DNA from: an uncultured Prevotella sp.
GTDB taxonomy: Bacteria > Bacteroidota > Bacteroidia > Bacteroidales > Bacteroidaceae
Direction: 5' to 3'
Length of the DNA: 56,751 bases
Assembly: GCA_934203355.1 (NCBI GenBank)
Contig: CAKPZC010000006.1
Span: 1 to 56,751 of the forward strand
Shown here: positions 7,160-14,784 of the stretch, one piece after another
How positions within the stretch are numbered: position 1 is the first letter of the stretch
Layout of the letters: the number at the start of each line of letters is the position of its first letter
The notes under the pieces: generated by a model
What the model was told of the DNA's origin: nothing
Database searches by the model: none
The model's input: the letters and a program-made list of their open reading frames with translations, nothing else
Position numbers and translations under genes: made by a program

Positions 7160-9397
7160 TTATTCCTTTCCTGTTGCTTCTTTTATCACAGCCAATATTT
7201 CTTCGCCATATTTTTCGGCTTTCACTTTTCCGCAGAATGGTATGCGTGCGAGGGCGTCTTTGTCCTCGGGCAATAGATTGGCAATAGCTATGATTGCCTT
7301 TTGTTGCAGTATGCAATATGCTGGCATGTGAGCGTTCAGAGCTCGTTGTCGACGCCATTCAGTCAGTGCGCCGAACACTATCGGATGGAGTATTTTTGGC
7401 TCAGACGGTGTGGATGGAGCGGTGGTTGGATTGACGGTTGTTGATGCAGCCTTGACGGTTGTTGATGCAGCCTTGACGGTTGTTGATGCAGCCTTGACGG
7501 TTGTCGATGCAGCCTTGACAGTGGTTGTTTCTAGGTGTGGTTTGCGCTCGGTTTTGCTTGTCTTGAGGGCTTTAGTAGCGTCTTTGCCAGTCAACACAAC
7601 TGCTCGTTGGTGCAGATAGGCGTTTAGTTGAAAACCTTCGTCCTTCACGAAGTTCAGCAATGCACGTTTTTGCATTACCACTTCCTTGAGTGTGGCGAGC
7701 AGTTCGGTCATTTGTTTCTTCACTTCTTTAGTGTCGGTCTTCACTTCGGTTGTCTTCACCAGTTGCTCTATGTCTGATATTGTGCGTGCAAAATAAGTTG
7801 CGCCTTTGGTGAGTCGTTCCTGCAAGTGTTGGTCGTCTTGATAGTCGGCTGTGGATATGACAATCTGGTTGTATTGCAGTTTAAACCTTTCTGCCACATC
7901 ATAGAGTTTGTCTTTGATAGTGGCGAGTCGCGCTTTGTATTCTATGATGAGTTTGGGGTAGGTGCGGCGGAAATGTCCCATCAGTATATCCAGCACACGG
8001 CTGAACGAGTCCATGAGCGGTCGGAAGTCGAACAGTTCGCTCACCACCGACAGATAGTAGTCGCGCTGCAACTGTCCTATCTGTTCCTCTGTGGGTGTAT
8101 GTTCTACCGCATGATTAATAAAGTCGTCCACTGCTCCGTCGCGTATTATTGCCGATTGTGGCAGTGGAGCACTCAGCACCAGACCTTCGAGTGTGCGGCA
8201 TCGCGACAGAGCCACGTAGGTCTGTCCATGTGTGAAGGCTCGCTGCACGTCGATGACGGCTCGGTCGAATGTCAGTCCCTGGCTCTTGTGCACGGTTATT
8301 GCCCATGCCGGTTTTACGGGGAACTGTTTGAATGTGCCGTCCACCTCCTCGGCAATCTCGTTGGTCTGCTCGTTGATAACATATCGGGTGTTTTCCCATT
8401 CTTCTGGTTCCACCTTTATCACGGCTCCCGTATCTTTGGCACGCACGAAGAAATGCTTGTCGTTAATCTCGGTCACAGTGCCAATCATACCGTTGTAATA
8501 TTCCTTGGCAGGTTTTGAGTCGTTCTTTACGAACATCACCTGCGCGTCTTTCTTCAGTGTTAGCGTGTCTTCCGTAGGGAAAAGCATCTCTGGATATTTG
8601 CCCTTGATTTCAGCCCTATAGGTGTATGGCTGTCCTGGCAGCAGCGACAGTTGATGGTCGTTGATGTGCTGTGCCTGGAAATTGTGGGTTGTGAGTCGTA
8701 TGTAGCCTTCCTCTGCCCGAGGTTGAAAGTTTGGGATATATCGCGAGTTGAGTGCTTGCAACACTGAAGCGTCGGCACAGTTGTCGCGCACCTTATTTAA
8801 TAAGTCAAGAAATCGTAGGTCGTTCTGTCGATACACGGTCTTCAGCTCCACGATGGCATAGCGTGTGCGTTTCAGTGCGAGCGACGAGAAAAAATAAGGC
8901 GTATCGTAATATCTTGATAGTAACTGCCACTCGTCGTCCTTGGCAACGGGAGCGAGCTGACCGAGGTCGCCAATCATAACCATCTGCACTCCGCCAAATG
9001 GCTGTTGGTTTTTGCGGAAACGTCGCAGCACGCTATCTACGGCATCGAGCAGGTCGGCGCGCACCATCGAAATCTCGTCGATGATGAGTGTGTCGATGTT
9101 TTGTATTACTTGTATCTTTTGTTTTGAAAAGCGGTATTGCTGCTCTTTGGTCTTGTATTGAGCGTCTGGAATGAACGGGGCGAACGATAGTTGGAAGAAG
9201 GAGTGGATTGTGGTACCCTCAGCGTTGATGGCAGCAATACCAGTAGGTGCTACAACGATGATGCGTTTCGACGACTCCGTTTTCAGTCGGCGCAGAAAGG
9301 TTGTCTTACCAGTACCAGCCTTTCCCGTAAGGAAAAGGTTGGTGTTGGTAGTTTCTATGATGTTCCACGCGAGTTGCGTCTGCTCGTTCATTTCCAT
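7160..9397 (-). CDS. Pif1/RecD2-like AAA helicase with C-terminal HRDC-like domain
   Basis: A 745-residue superfamily 1B helicase. Walker A TGKAGTGKTT is at residues 24-33, Walker B LIIDEIS at 104-110, and the UvrD-C-like part carries AWAITVHKSQGLTFDRAVID and TYVALSRCRTLEGL, the late motifs of Pif1/RecD proteins. A charged linker with repeated TTVKAAS units (about residues 628-660) leads to a small C-terminal module (HMPAYCILQQKAIIAIANLLP...EKYGEEILAVI) typical of HRDC nucleic-acid-binding domains. It probably unwinds DNA during replication, repair or G-quadruplex bypass. The start may be M1 or M3 (MEMNEQ). Upstream at 9450-9457 is a minus-strand -7 element. It is monocistronic. Confidence 0.88.
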   Translation of the reverse strand: MEMNEQTQLAWNIIETTNTNLFLTGKAGTGKTTFLRRLKTESSKRIIVVAPTGIAAINAEGTTIHSFFQLSFAPFIPDAQYKTKEQQYRFSKQKIQVIQNIDTLIIDEISMVRADLLDAVDSVLRRFRKNQQPFGGVQMVMIGDLGQLAPVAKDDEWQLLSRYYDTPYFFSSLALKRTRYAIVELKTVYRQNDLRFLDLLNKVRDNCADASVLQALNSRYIPNFQPRAEEGYIRLTTHNFQAQHINDHQLSLLPGQPYTYRAEIKGKYPEMLFPTEDTLTLKKDAQVMFVKNDSKPAKEYYNGMIGTVTEINDKHFFVRAKDTGAVIKVEPEEWENTRYVINEQTNEIAEEVDGTFKQFPVKPAWAITVHKSQGLTFDRAVIDVQRAFTHGQTYVALSRCRTLEGLVLSAPLPQSAIIRDGAVDDFINHAVEHTPTEEQIGQLQRDYYLSVVSELFDFRPLMDSFSRVLDILMGHFRRTYPKLIIEYKARLATIKDKLYDVAERFKLQYNQIVISTADYQDDQHLQERLTKGATYFARTISDIEQLVKTTEVKTDTKEVKKQMTELLATLKEVVMQKRALLNFVKDEGFQLNAYLHQRAVVLTGKDATKALKTSKTERKPHLETTTVKAASTTVKAASTTVKAASTTVKAASTTVNPTTAPSTPSEPKILHPIVFGALTEWRRQRALNAHMPAYCILQQKAIIAIANLLPEDKDALARIPFCGKVKAEKYGEEILAVIKEATGKE
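7431..7514 (-). repeat. In-frame 21-bp tandem repeat in helicase linker
   Basis: Four near-perfect 21-bp units (plus strand TTGACGGTTGTTGATGCAGC plus C) at 7431, 7452, 7473 and 7494, with a degenerate fifth, encode the heptapeptide TTVKAAS. Unit number can change without shifting the frame, so the linker between the helicase and the HRDC-like domain is a likely length-variable site. Confidence 0.85.
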
Positions 9398-9449
9398 AGT
9401 TTGTTGCTTTTGTTATATCGGATGTTGGTGTGATAAAATAATGATATTA

Positions 9450-9457
9450 CAAAAGTA
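9450..9457 (-). promoter_or_regulatory. Promoter -7 element for the Pif1-like helicase
   Basis: The minus strand reads TACTTTTG (plus CAAAAGTA), a good match to TAnnTTTG, about 50 bases before the helicase start codon. Confidence 0.55.
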
Positions 9458-9505
9458 CGAAAAAGAACCGAGAGAAAGTAGAAAACGATGTGGAAAAGTA
9501 GGAGT

Positions 9506-11371
9506 TTATTCCACAGTAACGCTTTTTGCCAAGTTTCTTGGCATATCCACGTTCAGTCCCTTGTCCACCGCCACATAATAGGCGAGCAGCTGCAAAGGCA
9601 CTACAGTCAGCAGTGCCACAAGGGCGTTGGAAGTGGCTGGCACCTCAATGGTGTTGTCTGCCAAAGTTCTGACTTGCTTGTCGCCCTCAGTAACCACAGC
9701 CAGGATGCGTCCGTTTCTCGATTTCACTTCCTGCATGTTGGATATTATTTTCTCGTAGAGCTGATGGTGGGTGGCTATGAAGACGATAGGCATGTCTTGG
9801 TCGACCAATGCTATCGGACCGTGTTTCATCTCGGCTGCCGGATAGCCCTCGGCATGAATATAGCTTATTTCCTTTAGTTTCAGTGCTCCCTCCAATGCCA
9901 CTGGATAGTTGATGCCACGTCCCAAGTATATGAAGTTGTGGGCATAGGTGAACATTCGTGCAATGTCTTTTATCATAGGAGCTTGCTTCAGCACCACCTC
10001 CATTTTTTGAGGTATGTCGGCCAGTTCGCCTATCAGTCTATGATATGTGGTGTCGTCTAATGTGCCTTGCTCATGGCCCAAAGCCAAAGCCAGCAGCGTG
10101 AGTACCGTCACCTGTCCGGTGAAAGCCTTTGTACTTGCCACACCTATCTCTGGTCCCACATGAATATATATGCCGGTATTGGTCTCGCGTGCTATTGACG
10201 AACCTACGCCATTGACGATGCCAAATATAAGCGCCCCCTTCTCCTTAGCCAGTTTTACTGCTGCCAAGGTGTCGGCTGTCTCGCCACTCTGGCTTATGGC
10301 TATCACCACATCCTCTGGCTCAATCACTGGGTCGCCATAGCGAAACTCGCTTGCATAAGCCACCTCCACACGTTTGCGGCACATCTTCTCGATGAGTTGC
10401 TTGCCGATGAGTCCTGCGTGCCAGCTTGTGCCGCAAGCCACAATAATGATATGCTTTGCGTTGACCAATCGTTCGCGATATTCCCTAAGGGCAGAAAGGA
10501 CAATATGGTTATTCTCTGGATGTTCCTTGTCAGCAAATAGGCGTCCGCTCATGCAGTCTCTCAGACAGTTGGGTTGGTCGTATATCTCCTTCAACATGAA
10601 GTGGTCGAATCCGCCCTTACTGAGTTTGCTGATGTCGAGGTCTACGGTCTTGATGTCATAACTGCATGAGGCATGGTCGAGATTGATGATGTTGAGTTCC
10701 TCGCCAACGTGAATGTCGGCAATCTGTCCATCCTCAAGATACACCACCTTATCGGTAAACTCCACGATAGGAGTGGCGTCGCTTGCTATATAAAAGTCCT
10801 TGTTGTCCTTGCCAACGCCCACTACCAGCGGACTTGACTGTCGTGCAGCCACAATGTGGTTTGGCTTGTTCTTCTCGATTACGGCTATGGCGTAAGCACC
10901 AATGGCATCGTTAAGTGCCTGACACACAGCCGACACCAAGTCCTTGCCGTTCTGCTGATAATAATAGTCAATCAGTTGAACGAGCACCTCAGTGTCGGTA
11001 GTGCTCTTGAACACATACCCCTTCTCCTGTAGTTGTTCTCTAAGCACCTGATAGTTTTCGATGATGCCATTATGCACCAATGCCAAGTCGCCGCTCATGC
11101 TTGTGTGAGGATGAGCGTTGGTTGCTGAGGGTTCTCCATGAGTAGCCCATCGTGTATGGGCGATGCCGATATGTCCGCTGCAATCCTTGTCAGCGGCCAT
11201 AGCTTCCAGATTACTTACTTTTCCTTTGGTCTTGTAGACATTGAGTTTATCCTGATTGCTAATCAATGCTACGCCTGCGCTGTCGTATCCACGATACTCA
11301 AGTTTCTTGAGTCCTTCGATAAGTACTGGATAAGCGTCAGACTGTCCGATATATCCAACTATTCCACACAT
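9506..11371 (-). CDS. glmS: Glutamine-fructose-6-phosphate aminotransferase (isomerising)
   Basis: GlmS, 621 residues, makes glucosamine-6-phosphate from fructose-6-phosphate and glutamine, the first step to UDP-GlcNAc for peptidoglycan and LPS. It starts MCGIVGYIG, exposing the Cys nucleophile of the Ntn-type glutaminase after Met removal. HTRWATHGEPS and DLALVHNGIIENY are further glutaminase signatures. Two SIS sugar-isomerase domains follow (ACGTSWHAGLIGK and AISQSGETADTLAA; then IYLGRGINYPVALEGALKLKE), and the C-terminus NLAKSVTVE is the conserved sugar-channel end. Length is normal. A -7 element at 11400-11407 and a perfect palindrome at 11411-11436 lie just upstream. No glmS ribozyme is visible, as expected outside Firmicutes. 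Confidence 0.97.
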   Translation of the reverse strand: MCGIVGYIGQSDAYPVLIEGLKKLEYRGYDSAGVALISNQDKLNVYKTKGKVSNLEAMAADKDCSGHIGIAHTRWATHGEPSATNAHPHTSMSGDLALVHNGIIENYQVLREQLQEKGYVFKSTTDTEVLVQLIDYYYQQNGKDLVSAVCQALNDAIGAYAIAVIEKNKPNHIVAARQSSPLVVGVGKDNKDFYIASDATPIVEFTDKVVYLEDGQIADIHVGEELNIINLDHASCSYDIKTVDLDISKLSKGGFDHFMLKEIYDQPNCLRDCMSGRLFADKEHPENNHIVLSALREYRERLVNAKHIIIVACGTSWHAGLIGKQLIEKMCRKRVEVAYASEFRYGDPVIEPEDVVIAISQSGETADTLAAVKLAKEKGALIFGIVNGVGSSIARETNTGIYIHVGPEIGVASTKAFTGQVTVLTLLALALGHEQGTLDDTTYHRLIGELADIPQKMEVVLKQAPMIKDIARMFTYAHNFIYLGRGINYPVALEGALKLKEISYIHAEGYPAAEMKHGPIALVDQDMPIVFIATHHQLYEKIISNMQEVKSRNGRILAVVTEGDKQVRTLADNTIEVPATSNALVALLTVVPLQLLAYYVAVDKGLNVDMPRNLAKSVTVE

Positions 11372-11399
11372 AAAGTTCGCTTTTGTTTAGTTACGGCTA

Positions 11400-11436
11400 C
11401 AAAAGTATATATAATATCTGGATTATCAGATATTAT
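11400..11436 (-). promoter_or_regulatory. glmS promoter with overlapping palindrome (candidate operator)
   Basis: The minus strand has -7 TACTTTTG at 11407-11400, 29 bases before the glmS ATG. Immediately upstream is a perfect 10-bp inverted repeat, ATAATATCTG (11411-11420) and CAGATATTAT (11427-11436), spanning the spacer and the place expected for the -33 box. A dyad there is well placed to be a repressor or activator site. Confidence 0.5.
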
Positions 11437-11495
11437 GTATGGAAAATCTGTGCGAAAACTTACTTTTTTCTATTTCTTAAATCTCTCGTGTGGAC

Positions 11496-12838
11496 TTATT
11501 CTATCACCCAATCTTCTATCTGTCCACTCTTCGCGTTGAAATTTATGCCCACCTTTATTATGGGTTTTCCACATAGTGCAAATCTCTGTGCATAGTCTTT
11601 GAGATTGATTTGTCGCATAGCGGTTTGGGCATCCTTGTTAAGTTTCAGTTCTATGATGTATAGGTGTGTATGGGTGAGCATCACAATGTCCACTCTTCCT
11701 TTGGGAGTGTGTACTTAGGCAACAAACTCTCGAAGAGTCCAACCTTTATTTCCTTGTTAGGTATGTCGAGGGTATATATCTCCGACATAGGGTCATAGTT
11801 TTTTATAGTCAGGTAGCCGCTCTGATAGAGTAGTGGGGTGATGGTAATCATGTTTTCTGTAGGAGCGTCGAAAGAGGAAGCCTTGGCATACATCTTTGTG
11901 ATTCGTGTTGGCAAGACATTGAATTTGCGCAGCATATTAATAAGATAGGTGGGAGTTCCCGACCCAAACCAATATGCTTTTGTCTTTCCGTCGGCGAAAC
12001 AGTTGAGCAGACTGAATGGATTGAACACGTCGGGACTTGGCCATGTGAAATGATAGCCGTCGTAGTTCTCATTCAGTTTCTCTATGGTTTCTTCTCTTGT
12101 GAGCGACATTCTCTCGGCAAGCGCGTCAATGTCCTCGCTCATTTGTGTTAGCAGTTCGTTCTTGGTTATTCCGCATATTCCTGAATACGGCTCGTCCATG
12201 CTTATGTTCTTAATATTGTTCAGCTCGCTGAATATGCTGAGTTGCGAGAACTTCGTAATACCGGTAAGGAATACAAAACGCAGATATGGCTCACTGAGTT
12301 TCAGCGGACTGTAGAAGTTGCGCATTATATATCCCAGTTCAACAAGGTTGTCGTCTTGGTGAGCCACATCAAGCAATGGAGCGTCGTATTCATCTATGAG
12401 CACTACAACCTGCTTGCCAGTTTGTCGATACAAACTCTTGATGAGGTTCATCAGTCGGATGTTGGGGTCAATGGCATCTGCTTTAATACCAAAACGGTTC
12501 TCGTTTTCGGTTAGGATGCTTAGCAAATATCTGTTGAGCTGTTCCTTGTCCAAATGCTTTCCGCCGCTCATGTCAAAATGAAGAACGGGATATTCTGTCC
12601 ATTCGTGCTCAAGTTTTTCTATGGCAAGTCCCTTAAATAGTTCCTTTCTTCCCTCAAAATAGCTTTGGAATGTAGACACAAGCAATGACTTGCCGAACCG
12701 TCTTGGACGACTCAGAGAGAAGAATTTGCCACTTGATGCCATGCGGTATACATATTCTGTTTTGTCTACATACAGCATGTCTCGTCTGCGTATTTCCGAG
12801 AATGTCTGTATACCTAAAGGATAAAGTCTCTGTGCCAT
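11496..12838 (-). pseudogene. AAA-ATPase/PD-(D/E)XK nuclease family protein (DUF1703 type), frameshifted
   Basis: A 5' part (start chosen at 12838, MAQRLYPLGIQTF) carries the AAA-like ATPase of the DUF1703/PF09820 family (SRPRRFGKSLLVST, VVLIDEYDAPL). It reads to LLPKYTLPKEEWTL and stops at 11681. The C-terminal nuclease segment continues in another frame from about 11700: GRVDIVMLTHTHLYIIELKL (the D...ExK active-site strand), ending KSGQIEDWVIE. In intact relatives about 80 residues separate these pieces, so an internal deletion with a frameshift removed them. The nominal methionine at 12883 lies upstream of a -7 element (12872-12879), so the 12838 start fits transcription better. These proteins are numerous in Bacteroidales and of unclear function. 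Confidence 0.8.
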
Positions 12839-12871
12839 AACGTCTATTGCTTTAAATGGATTATGTATATG

Positions 12872-12879
12872 CAAAGTTA
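12872..12879 (-). promoter_or_regulatory. -7 element for the DUF1703 pseudogene
   Basis: The minus strand reads TAACTTTG, a full match to TAnnTTTG, 34 bases before ATG 12838. Confidence 0.5.
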
Positions 12880-12918
12880 GCAATAAATAATGTGAAAAGC
12901 AATAATGTCTTCATTGCT

Positions 12919-12970
12919 TTACACTTTTCGACACATAAATCAGTCAGATCATTACACTTTTCGACACATA
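12919..12970. repeat. Pair of 19-bp direct repeats
   Basis: TTACACTTTTCGACACATA occurs at 12919-12937 and again at 12952-12970, 33 bases apart. Paired terminal repeats of this sort occur at IS21-family ends, so this may be the scar of such an element; no transposase sequence is nearby. A paired regulator site is the alternative. Confidence 0.6.
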
Positions 12971-13077
12971 CAACTAAATAAACACTGAAAAATATGTGGA
13001 TTATTATGATTTTTTAAGCTAAACATGCATATGCTAATAAGAAAAGTAAATTTAAAAGTATTTCTTTCATTTTCAAT

Positions 13078-13110
13078 CATTAGTGTCCCGATTTTAACTG
13101 GACACTAATG
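13078..13110. repeat. 11-bp inverted repeat, IS-end-like
   Basis: CATTAGTGTCC (13078-13088) and GGACACTAATG (13100-13110) are perfectly complementary around an 11-base centre (CGATTTTAACT). It resembles an insertion-sequence terminus from memory, but no partner end or transposase was found. Confidence 0.55.
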
Positions 13111-13130
13111 AAAGTTATAGTTCGTCAAAA

Positions 13131-13262
13131 TGTTACCAGAACTCAAAAACAATGGTTCCCAGAACTTGAAACGATTGTTTCCAGAACCGAAAACAATTGC
13201 TACCAGAACCGAAAACGATTGTTACCAGAACCGAAAACAAAGATTACCAGACCCAAGTATAA
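13131..13262. repeat. 22-bp tandem array, type B, copy 1 (six units)
   Basis: Six units of exactly 22 bp start at 13131, 13153, 13175, 13197, 13219 and 13241. The common pattern is TTGYTACCAGAACC followed by GAAAACRA. Read on the minus strand the core is GGTTCTGG, close to the GGTACTGG of type A arrays, which have the same period. A second type B array is at 55915-56024. Confidence 0.88.
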
Positions 13263-13302
13263 TTGTTGACTGGCACATATATCGTTTGCAAACGAAAAAT
13301 GA

Positions 13303-13400
13303 TTAAACCGGGATGGCAAACCAGAAACGTGCTCCATCAGTATAGTCTGGATCTATATTTATCTCACCACCAAGCTTAGCAGCGATAATGTGACACATCA
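13303..13400 (-). pseudogene. Histidine kinase C-terminal fragment
   Basis: Reading the minus strand from 13395 to the stop at 13303-13305 gives CHIIAAKLGG, EINIDPDYTD, GARFWFAIPV and stop. This is the end of a HATPase_c domain (after the G box) in the style of Bacteroidales sensor kinases. Only about 30 residues survive, with no start or upstream domain. It lies between a type B array and its tail, as if the fragment was inserted there or left behind by deletion. Confidence 0.6.
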
Positions 13401-13440
13401 AAATTTATGCTTAATTTTGGTATATGTCTTACCTAAGTAT

Positions 13441-13560
13441 GTCACTTTTCCACTTTAAAACTCGAAAGTGACATGTATCTGCCATCCTTTAAAAGGTTGG
13501 TTTAGAATGTGTTGCAGAATTTATGTCACTTATGTCACTTTTTTCACAAAACATTTTTTT
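13441..13560. repeat. Conserved tail element, copy 1 (shared with 56028-56153)
   Basis: GTCACTTTTCCAC at 13441 pairs with AAAGTGAC (13465-13472). Then come ATGTATCTGCC, and at 13523 the string TTATGTCACTTATGTCAC followed by TTTTTTCACAAAACATTTTTTT. The same layout occurs at 56028-56153 downstream of the other type B array, with matched base changes in the paired segments. Confidence 0.75.
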
Positions 13561-13586
13561 GCGTAAGTATCATATAAACTTAAAAA

Positions 13587-14162
13587 CTATTCAACAGCTT
13601 TCCATTCTCCTCCATTACGTGAGCCTCCAATGCGAATTATCCGACCGCTTTGCTTCAACTTCTTGATATGGTAAGCAACACCATCTTCAGTTATGCCACA
13701 TACGGATGCTATCTCTTTTGCCGTAACCTTGGGATTTTTACTTATTATTTTGAAAATAGTTTCCGTGGTATCGGTAGGAATTTCCGTAGTAATCGTAGAA
13801 GTTTCCGTAGTTACAGAAGGATTTTTTGTAGTTGTTTCCGTAGTACCGGATGGAGTTTCCGTAGTGATATTTGTGCTATTTCCCAGTTTAAGATATGCAC
13901 CTATATTTTCCAAGAACTGCTTATCATCTATCTCTGTCCAAGGATGGTTTTCATGTTTGATATTGTATGCACGGCGATATTGATGTAGTGTCGGCATGTC
14001 AATATCATTGATGGAATAACCTCGTAAAATACGAGAGTCAGCTGATGCCCTCATATTATTGGCGTCTGAATACATCTGTTTTATTTCATCATCGGAACAG
14101 AGATAATCGCCTTCATCTCTACGTTTATAAGTATGATTGACGTTTTGCAAGCAAAATCTCAC
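13587..14162 (-). pseudogene. Relic of AlbA_2/RecG-like ATP-binding regulator
   Basis: The frame begins with a GTG at 14162 just after an in-frame TAG, with no credible start region, and reads VNHTYKRRDEGDYLCSDDEI, then HPWTEIDDKQFLENIGAYLK. Both fit the middle of RecG-like proteins with an N-terminal divergent AAA (AlbA_2) domain. A Thr-rich linker (TTETPSGTTETTTK and so on) then leads directly to a winged helix (KEIASVCGITEDGVAYHIKKL, ending GGEWKAVE). The N-terminal AlbA_2 domain is missing and the central region seems deleted, leaving 191 residues of a protein normally about 450-550 long. It could still express a small winged-helix protein, but decay is more likely. Confidence 0.65.
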
Positions 14163-14352
14163 TAACCCCTATAGGCTGCGGATTTGAGGCTCATCTGTGG
14201 GATTGATATGAAGGTTGCTTTTTGATTATTCAAAATACAGAAATATTTGGATTCGCTGCTGATGCAGCATAAAATTTAATGAAGTATTGCTAAATCCGAA
14301 ACTTTAGTAAAAAATATCTCATGCATATATTATGGCTGTCAATATTTTTGTT
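14163..14352. other. Intergenic, no gene seen
   Basis: No supported frame. A small perfect dyad GCTGC-TGAT-GCAGC lies at 14258-14271. The stretch separates the RecG-like relic from the promoter of the surface-protein leader. Confidence 0.4.
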
Positions 14353-14360
14353 TAACTTTG
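14353..14360 (+). promoter_or_regulatory. -7 element for the long leader of the 988-aa surface protein
   Basis: TAACTTTG matches the Bacteroidetes -7 consensus; transcription would begin near 14367, giving a 5' leader of about 420 bases. The -33 region is weak (no TTTG at the expected spacing). Confidence 0.5.
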
Positions 14361-14396
14361 CAAAACAATGGTGACGATGGGCTAAAAAAGCTCCAA

Positions 14397-14784
14397 ACCA
14401 TATTGTATAGTTCACGGAATGTCTAACATTAAAAAATGTAACAACAAGAAACAGAAACAAAACACAAGAATGAAACGCGAAGGGCGTTAGCCGTTCAAGG
14501 AACAGCCGTCCTAAAAACATGAGACTTTAACAATGGGGCAACAAACGCTCCGATTTTCTCAACCGCGCGTTTCCGTTCTATACTTTTTAGATATATGAGC
14601 TTTTTAGCTCTTGTTCTCAATTGCTTTGAATACCGCCAATTTTCAACCACACGAGGACAAGTTGCAGGAAAGGTTCACGCTATATGGCGTGGACCGTTCT
14701 GTGCTTGTTGTGTGGTGTGGTCACTTGGCGGTAACCTAAAGCAATGGCAAGTACGAACGGTTACACGCCATTTTTATCTTAACA
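14397..14784 (+). ncRNA. Candidate structured 5' leader RNA
   Basis: Several nested dyads suggest a folded leader. AACGC-GAAGG-GCGTT lies at 14475-14489. A long outer stem pairs 14619-14640 (ATTGCTTT...TACCGCCAA) with 14724-14746 (TTGGCGGTA...TAAAGCAAT), extended by CCACAC with GTGTGG. Inside it GGTTCACGC pairs with GCGTGGACC (14672-14695) with one wobble. Together these give a branched structure ending about 40 bases before the start codon. No riboswitch class I know fits. A 73-codon frame across it (14595-14816) has no homology I recognise and is probably incidental. Confidence 0.45.

Noticed and set aside
7826..8518. 230-codon frame antisense to the Pif1-like helicase
   Set aside because: Shadow frame; helicase motifs on the opposite strand are clear.
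9372..11371. glmS ribozyme
   Set aside because: No ribozyme-like structured leader in the about 30 bases between promoter and glmS start.
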